A stretch of DNA of 41,131 nucleotides from Sphingobium sp. Lineage in GTDB: Bacteria; Pseudomonadota; Alphaproteobacteria; Sphingomonadales; Sphingomonadaceae. Of the stretch, positions 34,705-41,131 are shown piece after piece. The notes beneath the pieces are model-generated. The model worked only from the letters and a program-made list of their open reading frames with translations. It made no database searches and was not told where the DNA came from. The translations under genes were made by a program, and so were the position numbers. Location: positions 1 to 41,131 of the forward strand of contig NZ_QFOA01000023.1 of assembly GCF_003248505.1 (NCBI RefSeq), written 5' to 3'. The stretch's first letter is position 1. The number at the start of each line of letters is the position of its first letter.

Positions 34705-36030
34705 TCACTTTCGCCCCTTCTCCGCCGCCAGCCGGCTCATCAGGACCGCCGCGCGCTTCGCCTGCCGTTTCATCGTCGTGAGGTCTGCCTTTTCCGCCGG
34801 GCTGTGGTCGCCGGTCGACGCCAGGCCCAATCCCACCAAGCCATCGGTATCGCGCGCGACGAAACTGATGTCCCCCGCCCCGCGCTTGAGCGGATCGAGC
34901 GCGGGCATGTCGGCCAGGCCCAGATCCCGGTTGACGCCGTTGAGCTTCGTCAGCAGCGCGCGGTTTCCGTCCGTCGGTGCCATCGACGGATAGCCCATGT
35001 CGAACGCGATGGTGGCGGACGTGCCGGGCAGGTGCCCGGTTTCGACGATCGCTTGCATTTTAGCCCGCACTCGCTGAGTCTGTTCCTCGCTCAACGTGCG
35101 GAAATCGCCCTTCGCGACCGCCACCGGCGGAATGATATTGGTTTTGCCCGTCACGGCGATGCGCACGCCGTCCTTGTCCACGTCCGCGCTCTGCCCGCCG
35201 CCGATCAGCCCAACGTTGAAGGTCAGGTTGGGTTCGGGCAATTCCCTGCGAAAGCTGGTCACGATCCGCGCCAGTTCGTAGATCGCGCCGTCCCCCGCAC
35301 TGGCCGAAAAGATGCCCGAGCTGTGTCCGGACTTGCCGGTGGTCGTCAGCGTCCAGCTGTTGGAGGACCGCCGCGCGATCGACCCCATGTCCTTGCCGCC
35401 CTCCTGCGAAAGCCCCTCGAAATCGAGCGCCACATCGGCGCGCTTTCCGGCCTCGATCAGGTCGGCGCGCGCCACCGCGATGGGCTCGCCCGAATCTTCC
35501 TCATCGCCCGTCAGGACGATTTCGACATTGGCATTTTTCAGCGTTCCCGCCGCCTGCATCGCCTGAAGCGCCAGCAGCATGGTCACCACCCCACCCTTGT
35601 CGTCCGCGACGCCGGGTCCGCGCGCCCAGTCTCCGCCAGTCGCATCGCGTTCGCGCGCAAATGTCTGGAACGGCGAATCCCGCTCGAACACCGTGTCGAG
35701 ATGGCCGATTAGCAGCACCTTCGTCGTGCCGGGCTTTCCCTTGTGCACCGCGATTAGATGTCCGGACCGCTTCGCCGCGTCCATCGGCTTCCACGTCACC
35801 GTAAAGCCCAGCGCCTCGAACTGCGGACGCAACATGTCAGCCACCGCTTTCACGCCCGCGAGGTTCATGGAGCCGCTATTCTGGTTCACCAGCTTTTCGA
35901 GCAGCGCGATCGAGGGTTCGTATCCCGCCTCGACCCGCGCCGCCATGGTCCGCTCCGCTGGCGAAAGCGCCGCCTGCGCCACCGGCACCGGGCCGAGGAG
36001 CAGCGCACCGATCGCCAGCGCTCGCATCAT
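34705..36030 (-). CDS. M20-family metallopeptidase, carboxypeptidase G2-like
   Basis: A 441-residue exported zinc peptidase. The signal peptide is about residues 1-20. The catalytic pattern follows carboxypeptidase G2: H110 and D112 in IGHLDTVF, D143 in GPGVADDKGG, E177/E178 in TGDEEDSGE, and a lid domain around 215-330 with TTGKSGHSSG. The ATG at 36030 overlaps the stop of the glutathione peroxidase gene (ATGA). It probably cleaves a C-terminal amino acid or an N-acyl group; substrate is unknown. Confidence 0.93.
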   Translation of the reverse strand: MMRALAIGALLLGPVPVAQAALSPAERTMAARVEAGYEPSIALLEKLVNQNSGSMNLAGVKAVADMLRPQFEALGFTVTWKPMDAAKRSGHLIAVHKGKPGTTKVLLIGHLDTVFERDSPFQTFARERDATGGDWARGPGVADDKGGVVTMLLALQAMQAAGTLKNANVEIVLTGDEEDSGEPIAVARADLIEAGKRADVALDFEGLSQEGGKDMGSIARRSSNSWTLTTTGKSGHSSGIFSASAGDGAIYELARIVTSFRRELPEPNLTFNVGLIGGGQSADVDKDGVRIAVTGKTNIIPPVAVAKGDFRTLSEEQTQRVRAKMQAIVETGHLPGTSATIAFDMGYPSMAPTDGNRALLTKLNGVNRDLGLADMPALDPLKRGAGDISFVARDTDGLVGLGLASTGDHSPAEKADLTTMKRQAKRAAVLMSRLAAEKGRK

Positions 36031-36572
36031 GCCTTGAGTTCCGCTTCGATGGCCGCCACCAAAGCGGGGTCGTCAGGTGCCGTCGTCGGGGCGAAGCGCG
36101 CTTTCACCGCGCCATCCTTGCCGATCAGGAACTTCTCGAAATTCCACAGCACTTCGGGCGCATCGCCGGGCGTGATGCCGTAGCCGATGAGCTTCTCGCG
36201 GAACGCCCCGCCCTCGCCCTGCGCATCGGGCACGGCGCTGGTCAGCGCGGCATAAAGCGGATGCTTGTCCGGCCCTGTCACCACGATTTTTTCGAACATC
36301 GGGAAATCGACGCCGAAATTGGTGGTGCAGAATGTCGCGATATCGTCGTTGCTCCCGGGTTCCTGCGCACCAAAATCGTTGGCGGGGAAACCGGCGACGA
36401 CCAGCCCCTTCTCGCGATATGCGGCATAGAGCTTTTCCAGCCCCTCATATTGCGGGGTCAGTCCACATTTCGATGCGACGTTCACAACCAGCACCACCTT
36501 ACCTGCATAGTCGGCCAGGCTGGCATCCACCCCCTTGATAGTCTTGAGCGGTATATTCTGGATATCGGTCAT
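36027..36572 (-). CDS. Glutathione peroxidase family peroxidase
   Basis: A 181-residue cysteine peroxidase. The peroxidatic cysteine is C36 in NVASKCGLTPQY; Q70 (AQEPG) and the W-N of LWNFEKF complete the tetrad. C82 in TFCTTNFGVDFP sits where the resolving cysteine does in yeast Gpx3 (C36/C82), so a thioredoxin-using mechanism is likely (inference). ATG at 36572 has GGAGA 6 nt upstream; the frame extends back to 36761 without support. It is followed by the M20 gene, with a 4-bp overlap. Confidence 0.93.
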   Translation of the reverse strand: MTDIQNIPLKTIKGVDASLADYAGKVVLVVNVASKCGLTPQYEGLEKLYAAYREKGLVVAGFPANDFGAQEPGSNDDIATFCTTNFGVDFPMFEKIVVTGPDKHPLYAALTSAVPDAQGEGGAFREKLIGYGITPGDAPEVLWNFEKFLIGKDGAVKARFAPTTAPDDPALVAAIEAELKA

Positions 36573-36610
36573 CTCTGTCTCCAAGAATCGTTTGTGCCCG
36601 GACCTTGGCA

Positions 36611-37324
36611 TCAAATGGCCGCCCCGAACAGATGTCCCGTGCCTGCCGTCACGCCCATCGCAAGCGCTCCCCAGAACAGGGTGCGCGCGATAGAGGGAAA
36701 GGGCCGCGCCCCGCCCAGCCTGGCGCCGGCAAACCCCAACAGCGCGAGGCACAGCAGGCATACCGCCACGATCGCCGTCACTCCGCCGCCTACCGGGGCA
36801 AGCCCGGCCGCCAGGACCGGCGGAGCGGCCCCTGTCGCAAAGCTCGCCGCCGACGCCAGCGCCGCCTGCACCGGCCGCGCGGTCGCAATCTCCGAAATGC
36901 CCAGTTCATCGCGGGCATGGGCGCCCAGCGCGTCGGCGGCCATCAACTGCTGCGCCACTTTACCCGCCAGATCGTGCGTCAGGCCGCGCACCACATAGAT
37001 GTCGCGCAGTTCCGCCCATTCCGCATGCGGCTGCGTCACCAACGCCGCCCGCTCCTTCGCCAGGTCCGCGCGCTCCGTATCCGCCTGTGCGCTGACCGAC
37101 ACATATTCGCCCGCCGCCATCGACATCGCGCCTGCCACCAGCGCCGCGATGCCCGCGACCAGCACCGATTGGCCACCGGCGCCGGAGGCAGCAATGCCGG
37201 TCATCAGGCTTGCGGTCGACACGATCCCGTCATTGGCGCCCAGCACCGACGCGCGTAGCCAGCCGATACGATTTACATAATGGACCGCGTGATGCGGCTG
37301 GGCGTCGGGGTCGTCTCGATCCAT
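36611..37324 (-). CDS. VIT1/CCC1-family metal transporter
   Basis: A 237-residue membrane protein of the VIT1/CCC1 family, which moves Fe2+ or Mn2+ in exchange for protons. The signature GWLRASVLGANDGIVSTASLMTGIAASG (about 21-48) carries the conserved D32 region of the family, and AGAMSMAAGEYVSVSAQADTE contains the M/E metal-site helix. The C-terminal half has two or three further helices. The ATG has AGGAG 6 nt upstream. It lies 38 bp before the glutathione peroxidase gene and may share its transcript. Confidence 0.93.
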   Translation of the reverse strand: MDRDDPDAQPHHAVHYVNRIGWLRASVLGANDGIVSTASLMTGIAASGAGGQSVLVAGIAALVAGAMSMAAGEYVSVSAQADTERADLAKERAALVTQPHAEWAELRDIYVVRGLTHDLAGKVAQQLMAADALGAHARDELGISEIATARPVQAALASAASFATGAAPPVLAAGLAPVGGGVTAIVAVCLLCLALLGFAGARLGGARPFPSIARTLFWGALAMGVTAGTGHLFGAAI

Positions 37325-37488
37325 GGCAGGCTCCTGTCAATTGCCCTCCTATCGCGCCGTCCCGTGCGAAGTCGAGGGGCCATGCCGCCACACGCCGTGG
37401 CGAAAGGCGCAGTCGCCTACGAACGCCCCTCTTCACGATTGCGGCGTGAGCGTCGGAAACGCTTGCGCCTGCCGGACGCGATCGCACG

Positions 37489-37518
37489 TTGGATAGTGGC
37501 GCCGATTTTCTGTATACG
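37489..37518 (+). promoter_or_regulatory. Candidate promoter for the GST gene
   Basis: TTGGAT (37489-37494) and TATACG (37513-37518, preceded by TG) are 18 nt apart, 70 bp before the GST start. The hexamers are imperfect. Confidence 0.35.
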
Positions 37519-37587
37519 GTGCGATCATCGGCAAACGCGCCCGACCCGGTTCGCCACGCCGCGCATGAAAATGAAAGGGAGAAGCCG

Positions 37588-38217
37588 ATGCCCGCCGATC
37601 TCACGCTCTACACCAACCCCATGTCACGAGGGCAGATCGCCCGCTGGATGCTGGAGGAAGTGGGCCAACCCTATGAGGTCGTTGTGCTCGACTATGAAGG
37701 CGCGATGAAAGCGGACGCCTATCGCGCGATCAATCCCATGGGCAAAGTTCCTGCGATCATGCATCGCGGCGAGATCGTCACCGAAGCCGCCGCCATCTGC
37801 GCCTATCTGGCGGATGCGTTCCCCGACGCCGGACTCGCCCCGCCGGTCGACCGGCGGCATGCTTATTATCGCTGGCTCTTTTTTGCCGCGGGGCCGGTGG
37901 AAGCCGCCGTCACCAATCGCGCGCTCGGCTTCATTGTGCCTGATGGGCGTGAGAGGATGGCGGGTTATGGCAGTTTCGACAACTCCATCGCCGCACTCGA
38001 ACAGGCGGTATCGGGCGACGCATGGATTTGCGGCGACCGATTCACCGCTGCCGACGTCTATGTTGGCGCACAGGTCGATTGGGGGTTGGCCTTCAAGACG
38101 ATCCCGTCCCGCCCCTCGTTCGAGGCCTACGCCGCCCGCCTGCGGAATCGCCCCGCCTATAAACGGCAGAAGGATCTGGACAACGCACTCATCGTGCAAA
38201 TGCAGGCCGAAACCTGA
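37588..38217 (+). CDS. Glutathione S-transferase family protein
   Basis: A 209-residue cytosolic GST-fold protein. The thioredoxin-like N-terminal domain (1-80) has the beta-alpha-beta start LTLYTNPMSRGQIARWMLEEVGQPYEVV, the cis-proline in KVPAIM and the glutathione-gamma-glutamyl contact TEAAAICAYL. The helical C-terminal domain follows to about 205. ATG at 37588 is preceded by GGGAGAA; the frame extends to 37489 without a better site. Substrate cannot be predicted. Confidence 0.92.
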   Translation: MPADLTLYTNPMSRGQIARWMLEEVGQPYEVVVLDYEGAMKADAYRAINPMGKVPAIMHRGEIVTEAAAICAYLADAFPDAGLAPPVDRRHAYYRWLFFAAGPVEAAVTNRALGFIVPDGRERMAGYGSFDNSIAALEQAVSGDAWICGDRFTAADVYVGAQVDWGLAFKTIPSRPSFEAYAARLRNRPAYKRQKDLDNALIVQMQAET

Positions 38218-38243
38218 ACCGCGCCGCCCCGGTCGCATAGCAA

Positions 38244-38279
38244 AGGGCCCGATGGATCGCTCCCCCGGGCCCTGTTTTG
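38244..38279. terminator. Terminator between GST and Bax-inhibitor genes
   Basis: AGGGCCCG (38244-38251) pairs with CGGGCCCT (38266-38273), followed by GTTTTG on the plus strand. On the minus strand the stem is followed by TTGC, so the signal is stronger for GST. Confidence 0.75.
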
Positions 38280-38295
38280 TATATCCGCGTCGGGA

Positions 38296-39042
38296 TCAGC
38301 GGCGGTCGCCGAACAGACGCAGCAGGAACAGGAACATGTTGATGAAGTCGAGATAGAGGTTCAGCGCCCCCATCACCACCGACTTGCCCATCATGTCCGT
38401 GCCGGCGACGTGCGCGTAGATGCTCTTGATCTTCTGCGTGTCATAGGCGGTCAGACCCGCGAACAGCAGGACGCCCACGCCGCTGATGACCAGATCCATC
38501 GCGCTCGACCGCAGGAAGAGGTTGATGAGGCTGGCAACCAGCAAGCCCACCACGCCCATGATCAGGAACGTGCCGAAACCTGACAAATCCTTCTTGGTGG
38601 TGTAGCCAAAGAGGCTGAGCCCCGCAAACGCCGCAGCCGTCGCAAAGAAGGTCTGTGCGATCGACGTGCCCGTGTAGACGAGGAAGATCGACGAGAGCGA
38701 CAGGCCCATCACCGCGGAATAGGCCCAGAACAAAGCCTGCGCCGTTGCGGTCGACAGCCGGTTGATGCCGAAGCTCAACACCATCACGAATACCAGCGGA
38801 GCGAACATGATGACATATTTGAGGATGCCGGGACCGGCCAGCACTTGATAGGCAAGGCCGCTCGACGCAAACAGCAGCGCGACGATGCCGGTCAGCAGCA
38901 CGCCGCTCGCCATATAATTGTAGACCGACAGCATGTAGCGGCGCAGCCCGGCGTCGAACGCCTCGCCGCGCGCGGCGGTTGTTCCGCCAAAACCCGGAAT
39001 GCGGGTTTGCGTGCCGGAACGGGGATCGGACCAGTTGGCCAT
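38296..39042 (-). CDS. Bax inhibitor-1/YccA family membrane protein
   Basis: A 248-residue protein with seven hydrophobic segments from about residue 40. It is a member of the Bax inhibitor-1 (TMBIM/YccA) family, whose bacterial members are proton-sensitive calcium channels or FtsH modulators. The C-terminal TAYDTQKIKSIY and GALNLYLDFINMFLFLLRLFGDRR carry the conserved aspartates. ATG at 39042 has AAAGGAG 9 nt upstream, and is preferred over ATGs at 39051 and 39066, which are too near or before the ribosome site. Confidence 0.95.
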   Translation of the reverse strand: MANWSDPRSGTQTRIPGFGGTTAARGEAFDAGLRRYMLSVYNYMASGVLLTGIVALLFASSGLAYQVLAGPGILKYVIMFAPLVFVMVLSFGINRLSTATAQALFWAYSAVMGLSLSSIFLVYTGTSIAQTFFATAAAFAGLSLFGYTTKKDLSGFGTFLIMGVVGLLVASLINLFLRSSAMDLVISGVGVLLFAGLTAYDTQKIKSIYAHVAGTDMMGKSVVMGALNLYLDFINMFLFLLRLFGDRR

Positions 39043-39189
39043 GAAATTCATCTCCTTTGCCGGCATATCAAACCGGTAGCTATATTATCGCTCTATCCGG
39101 CCCCGACTTCAAGAGTGCGCCGTGTTGCTGAATGATGACAATATGCTAATCTGTGGCGGCCATCGTCCACCGAACCTATAGGGACGATC

Positions 39190-39750
39190 ATGCACCGCCT
39201 CTTCGTCGCGATCCGACCGCCCGCCACGTTGCGGAGCCAATTGCTCGACCTGATGGAAGGCGTCGAAGGCGCGCGCTGGCAGGATGACGAACAATTGCAC
39301 CTGACGCTGCGCTTTGTCGGGGAAGTGGATCGCCGCATCGCCGAGGATATAGCCGCCGCACTCGCCAATGTGCGTTTCGCCCCCTTCGATATCCGGTTGC
39401 ATGGCGTCGGCCAGTTCGATCGCAGGGGCGTCGTCGACACGCTCTGGGCGGGAGTTCAGCCGCGCGATCCGCTCGCCCATCTCCACCGAAAGATCGACCG
39501 CGCCTGCGTGGCGACCGGCCTGCCGCCCGAAGGCCGGGCTTACCTACCCCACATCACGCTCGCCCGCTTCGGTCGAAGCGGCGGGATGGTCGCACCGTTT
39601 CTCCTTCGCCACGGCAGTCTATCGAGCACGTCTTTCCCCGTCGACCGGTTCACCCTGTTCGAAAGCCGCATCGGCCATGCAGGCGCCCAGTACGAAGCTG
39701 TCGCCGAATATCGCTGCACCCGAGACGATGCCAGGCCGCCCTTGCAGTAA
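39190..39750 (+). CDS. thpR: RNA 2',3'-cyclic phosphodiesterase
   Basis: A 186-residue 2H phosphoesterase. Two H-x-T motifs are present: H37-L-T39 in HLTLRF and H121-I-T123 in HITLARF. The family (ThpR/LigT) opens 2',3'-cyclic phosphates on RNA and can ligate tRNA halves in vitro; the physiological role in bacteria is poorly defined. LFVAIRPP is the usual N-terminal strand. It is divergent from the Bax-inhibitor gene. Confidence 0.93.
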   Translation: MHRLFVAIRPPATLRSQLLDLMEGVEGARWQDDEQLHLTLRFVGEVDRRIAEDIAAALANVRFAPFDIRLHGVGQFDRRGVVDTLWAGVQPRDPLAHLHRKIDRACVATGLPPEGRAYLPHITLARFGRSGGMVAPFLLRHGSLSSTSFPVDRFTLFESRIGHAGAQYEAVAEYRCTRDDARPPLQ

Positions 39751-39851
39751 AGCCGTGGCGAACAGGATGCGCGCAGCGCCAAAGTGCCACGCCGCTCATC
39801 CCTCGCGCCTTAGTCGCCCAGTCTATGAGGCAGCACTGGGATCCGCAGCGA

Positions 39852-39882
39852 GGTAAAAACAGGCGCAAGGTTTTCGCGCCTG
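39852..39882 (-). terminator. Terminator of the superoxide dismutase gene
   Basis: On the minus strand a CAGGCGC/GCGCCTG stem (39876-39882 with 39860-39866) is followed by GTTTTTACC. It lies about 80 bp after the sodC stop. Confidence 0.8.
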
Positions 39883-39963
39883 CCAACGCCATAAAAGCCA
39901 CCGATTTGACAAAACTCCCCGACGCAGGGCCTTCGCGCGAAAAACGTGAACGGCAACTCACGA

Positions 39964-40497
39964 TCAGGCCGAGGTGAGCACTCCGCAGGCGACGCGGCCG
40001 CCAGCATTGCCCGCCGGATCGCTGACATTGTCATCGGGCTTCGCATGGATCACCACCGCCGCGCCGTCCGCGTCGAGCAGCGGCGTCGCGCCGCCCTGGA
40101 TCGTCTCGCCGGGAATCTCATATTCGATGGAACCCGTGCCATCCGCCGCTACCGTCATATTGGGCATGTCGCCCATATGCATACCGGCGGGATTGTCCTT
40201 GCCATGCTTGCGCGCGGTGGGGTTCCAATGCCCGCCCGCGCTGGTGAAGTCGGGTCCTGTGCACTTCCCAGTCGTGTGGATATGCACCGCGTGAATGCCC
40301 GGAGTCAGCCCCGTCGCATTCACCACGATATGCAATCCGTCGGCCGCCTGCGTCACGGTCGCCATCCCTCGCGCACTGCCATCGCCCGCCGCCAACTTGG
40401 CGGTCGCCATCGGCGCTGCCTTCGTCTGCGCGGTGGTAGCGCATCCTCCCAGCGCGAGACCGAGTGGGAGGGCGGCGGCAATCAGCAGACGGGTCAT
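39964..40497 (-). CDS. sodC: Cu/Zn superoxide dismutase lipoprotein
   Basis: A 177-residue periplasmic Cu/Zn superoxide dismutase. A lipoprotein signal ends in LGGC with C19 as the lipidated residue. Copper ligands are H72, H74, H90 and H151; zinc ligands are H90, H98, H107 and D110. The disulfide C79-C171 and the guiding R168 (GNAGGRVACGV) are present. ATG at 40497 has AGGAG 7 nt upstream; the frame extends 14 codons further. It converts superoxide to hydrogen peroxide and oxygen and protects the envelope. Confidence 0.94.
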   Translation of the reverse strand: MTRLLIAAALPLGLALGGCATTAQTKAAPMATAKLAAGDGSARGMATVTQAADGLHIVVNATGLTPGIHAVHIHTTGKCTGPDFTSAGGHWNPTARKHGKDNPAGMHMGDMPNMTVAADGTGSIEYEIPGETIQGGATPLLDADGAAVVIHAKPDDNVSDPAGNAGGRVACGVLTSA

Positions 40498-40645
40498 GGC
40501 AAGCTCCTGTATAAGGCGAGTTGGAGAAGATAACGCCAACGGCCCGATTTTGTTGCGACTGCGAATCGTTCCAGAAAGGAGCCACCGAAACCGAATATCG
40601 CTTCGTCCACCATCGCTCTACCGCTCGATCTCATGAACGGGGAGC

Positions 40646-40679
40646 AAAGAAAAAGGGGCCGGTCGAATGACCAGCCCCT
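40646..40679 (-). terminator. Terminator of the OmpA-family gene
   Basis: On the minus strand GGGGC/GCCCC and GGTC/GACC stems (40655-40659 with 40674-40678; 40661-40664 with 40669-40672) are followed by a T-rich tail, TTTTTCTTTG. It lies about 35 bp after the OmpA gene stop. Confidence 0.85.
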
Positions 40680-40711
40680 CTTCTGTTCCATTCCGAAGAA
40701 TGGAAACCGGC

Positions 40712-41131
40712 TTACATGCCCGCGCCGGGGCCGTAGCTGATTTCCACGCGACGGTTCTGGACTTCGCGAACGCCATCGGCGGTTTCGACGCGAGGACGCG
40801 ATTCACCGAACGCCTGGGTGGTCATCACGCCGTCAGGGATACCCTTCGAAGCGAGATAGGCCTTGACCGAGTCAGCGCGACGCTGAGACAGGCCGACGTT
40901 GTACGAGGCCGAACCCGAGCGGTCCGCGTGACCCGCCAGCATGACCTGTGCGCTGCCGCAGCTGCTGTAGGCCGAAACCGCGTTGTCCAGAATGGTGGCG
41001 GCGTCAGGCGTAATGTCCGACTTGTCCCATTCGAAGAACACGATGTACGGTCCGGGGTTGCACTCTGCAACCGGCGGCGGGGGCGGCGGGGGCGGCGGGG
41101 GCGGCGGCGGGGGCGGCGGGGGCGGCGGGGG
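40712..41131 (-). CDS. OmpA-family outer-membrane protein, C-terminal fragment
   Basis: The 3' part (139 codons) of an OmpA-family gene whose N-terminal barrel lies past the right edge. The visible protein starts with 20 consecutive prolines, then ECNPGPYIVFFEWDKSDITP and the peptidoglycan-binding OmpA domain with LAGHADRSGSASYNVGLSQRRADSVKAYL and QNRRVEISY. This domain anchors the outer membrane to diaminopimelate in peptidoglycan. The proline hinge between barrel and periplasmic domain is common in sphingomonad OmpA proteins, but its length is notable. The coding frame runs exactly to the window edge. Confidence 0.95.
   Translation of the reverse strand, partial: PPPPPPPPPPPPPPPPPPPPVAECNPGPYIVFFEWDKSDITPDAATILDNAVSAYSSCGSAQVMLAGHADRSGSASYNVGLSQRRADSVKAYLASKGIPDGVMTTQAFGESRPRVETADGVREVQNRRVEISYGPGAGM

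Noticed and set aside
37325..37587. Search for a gene or RNA in the VIT1-GST divergent spacer
   Set aside because: Only short hairpins and a tentative promoter are visible; no frame with a ribosome site other than the GST start.
39751..39963. Possible small gene between thpR and sodC
   Set aside because: The frames are short and unsupported; the only clear element is the sodC terminator at 39852-39882.
41072..41131. GGC/GGG repeat as a possible CRISPR or tandem-repeat array
   Set aside because: It has no spacers and stays in frame as proline codons of the OmpA gene, so it is a coding repeat.

Overview
The window is GC-rich, tightly packed alphaproteobacterial chromosome. I read it as a sphingomonad (Sphingobium/Sphingomonas/Novosphingobium type). 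The reasons are a DUF5818 protein, an OmpA protein with a long proline hinge, a TCA supercluster in which sdhB, a PaaI-like gene and zapE lead into mdh-sucD-sucA-sucB-lpdA, and a Tad/Cpa pilus operon. The genus is an inference. I saw no rRNA, tRNA, CRISPR array, insertion sequence or prophage.

Layout. 1-5433: an acnA fragment (cut by the left edge), a small zinc-ribbon protein, a DUF885 peptidase-like protein, DUF5818 and DUF1328 mini-genes, and a 2-hydroxyacid dehydrogenase. 5547-8939: an SH3-domain secreted protein, an unexplained conserved-looking spacer, a POT peptide transporter, a YdjA-like nitroreductase and a short GntR regulator. 9026-19375, all on the minus strand: the TCA block, transcribed sdhB, paaI-like, zapE, [471-bp spacer with a Fur-like palindrome], mdh, sucD, sucA, sucB, lpdA. 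sucC and sdhCDA are not present here.

19535-24308: an envelope cluster of a CDP-glycerol glycerophosphotransferase-like protein, a CDP-alcohol phosphatidyltransferase with an extra N-terminal domain, a HIT protein, a sugar/alcohol-phosphate nucleotidyltransferase and a polysaccharide flippase. Together these could activate, transfer and export a phospho-alcohol-containing lipid or polymer. This is the best candidate in the window for an undescribed pathway. 24305-26394: a D-arginine-dehydrogenase-like FAD enzyme and an alpha/beta hydrolase.

26416-33464: a Tad pilus operon cpaA-cpaB-cpaC-cpaD-cpaE-tadB-tadC. It has no cpaF ATPase gene between cpaE and tadB (only 59 bp there), and no Flp pilin, tadD or TadE/F gene. 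It ends in strong terminator hairpins. 33597-41131: housekeeping and stress genes, namely DUF2147, a TRIC-like channel, an M20 peptidase, a glutathione peroxidase, a VIT1/CCC1 transporter, a GST, a Bax-inhibitor-1 protein, ThpR, a Cu/Zn superoxide dismutase lipoprotein and an OmpA C-terminal fragment cut by the right edge inside a polyproline repeat.
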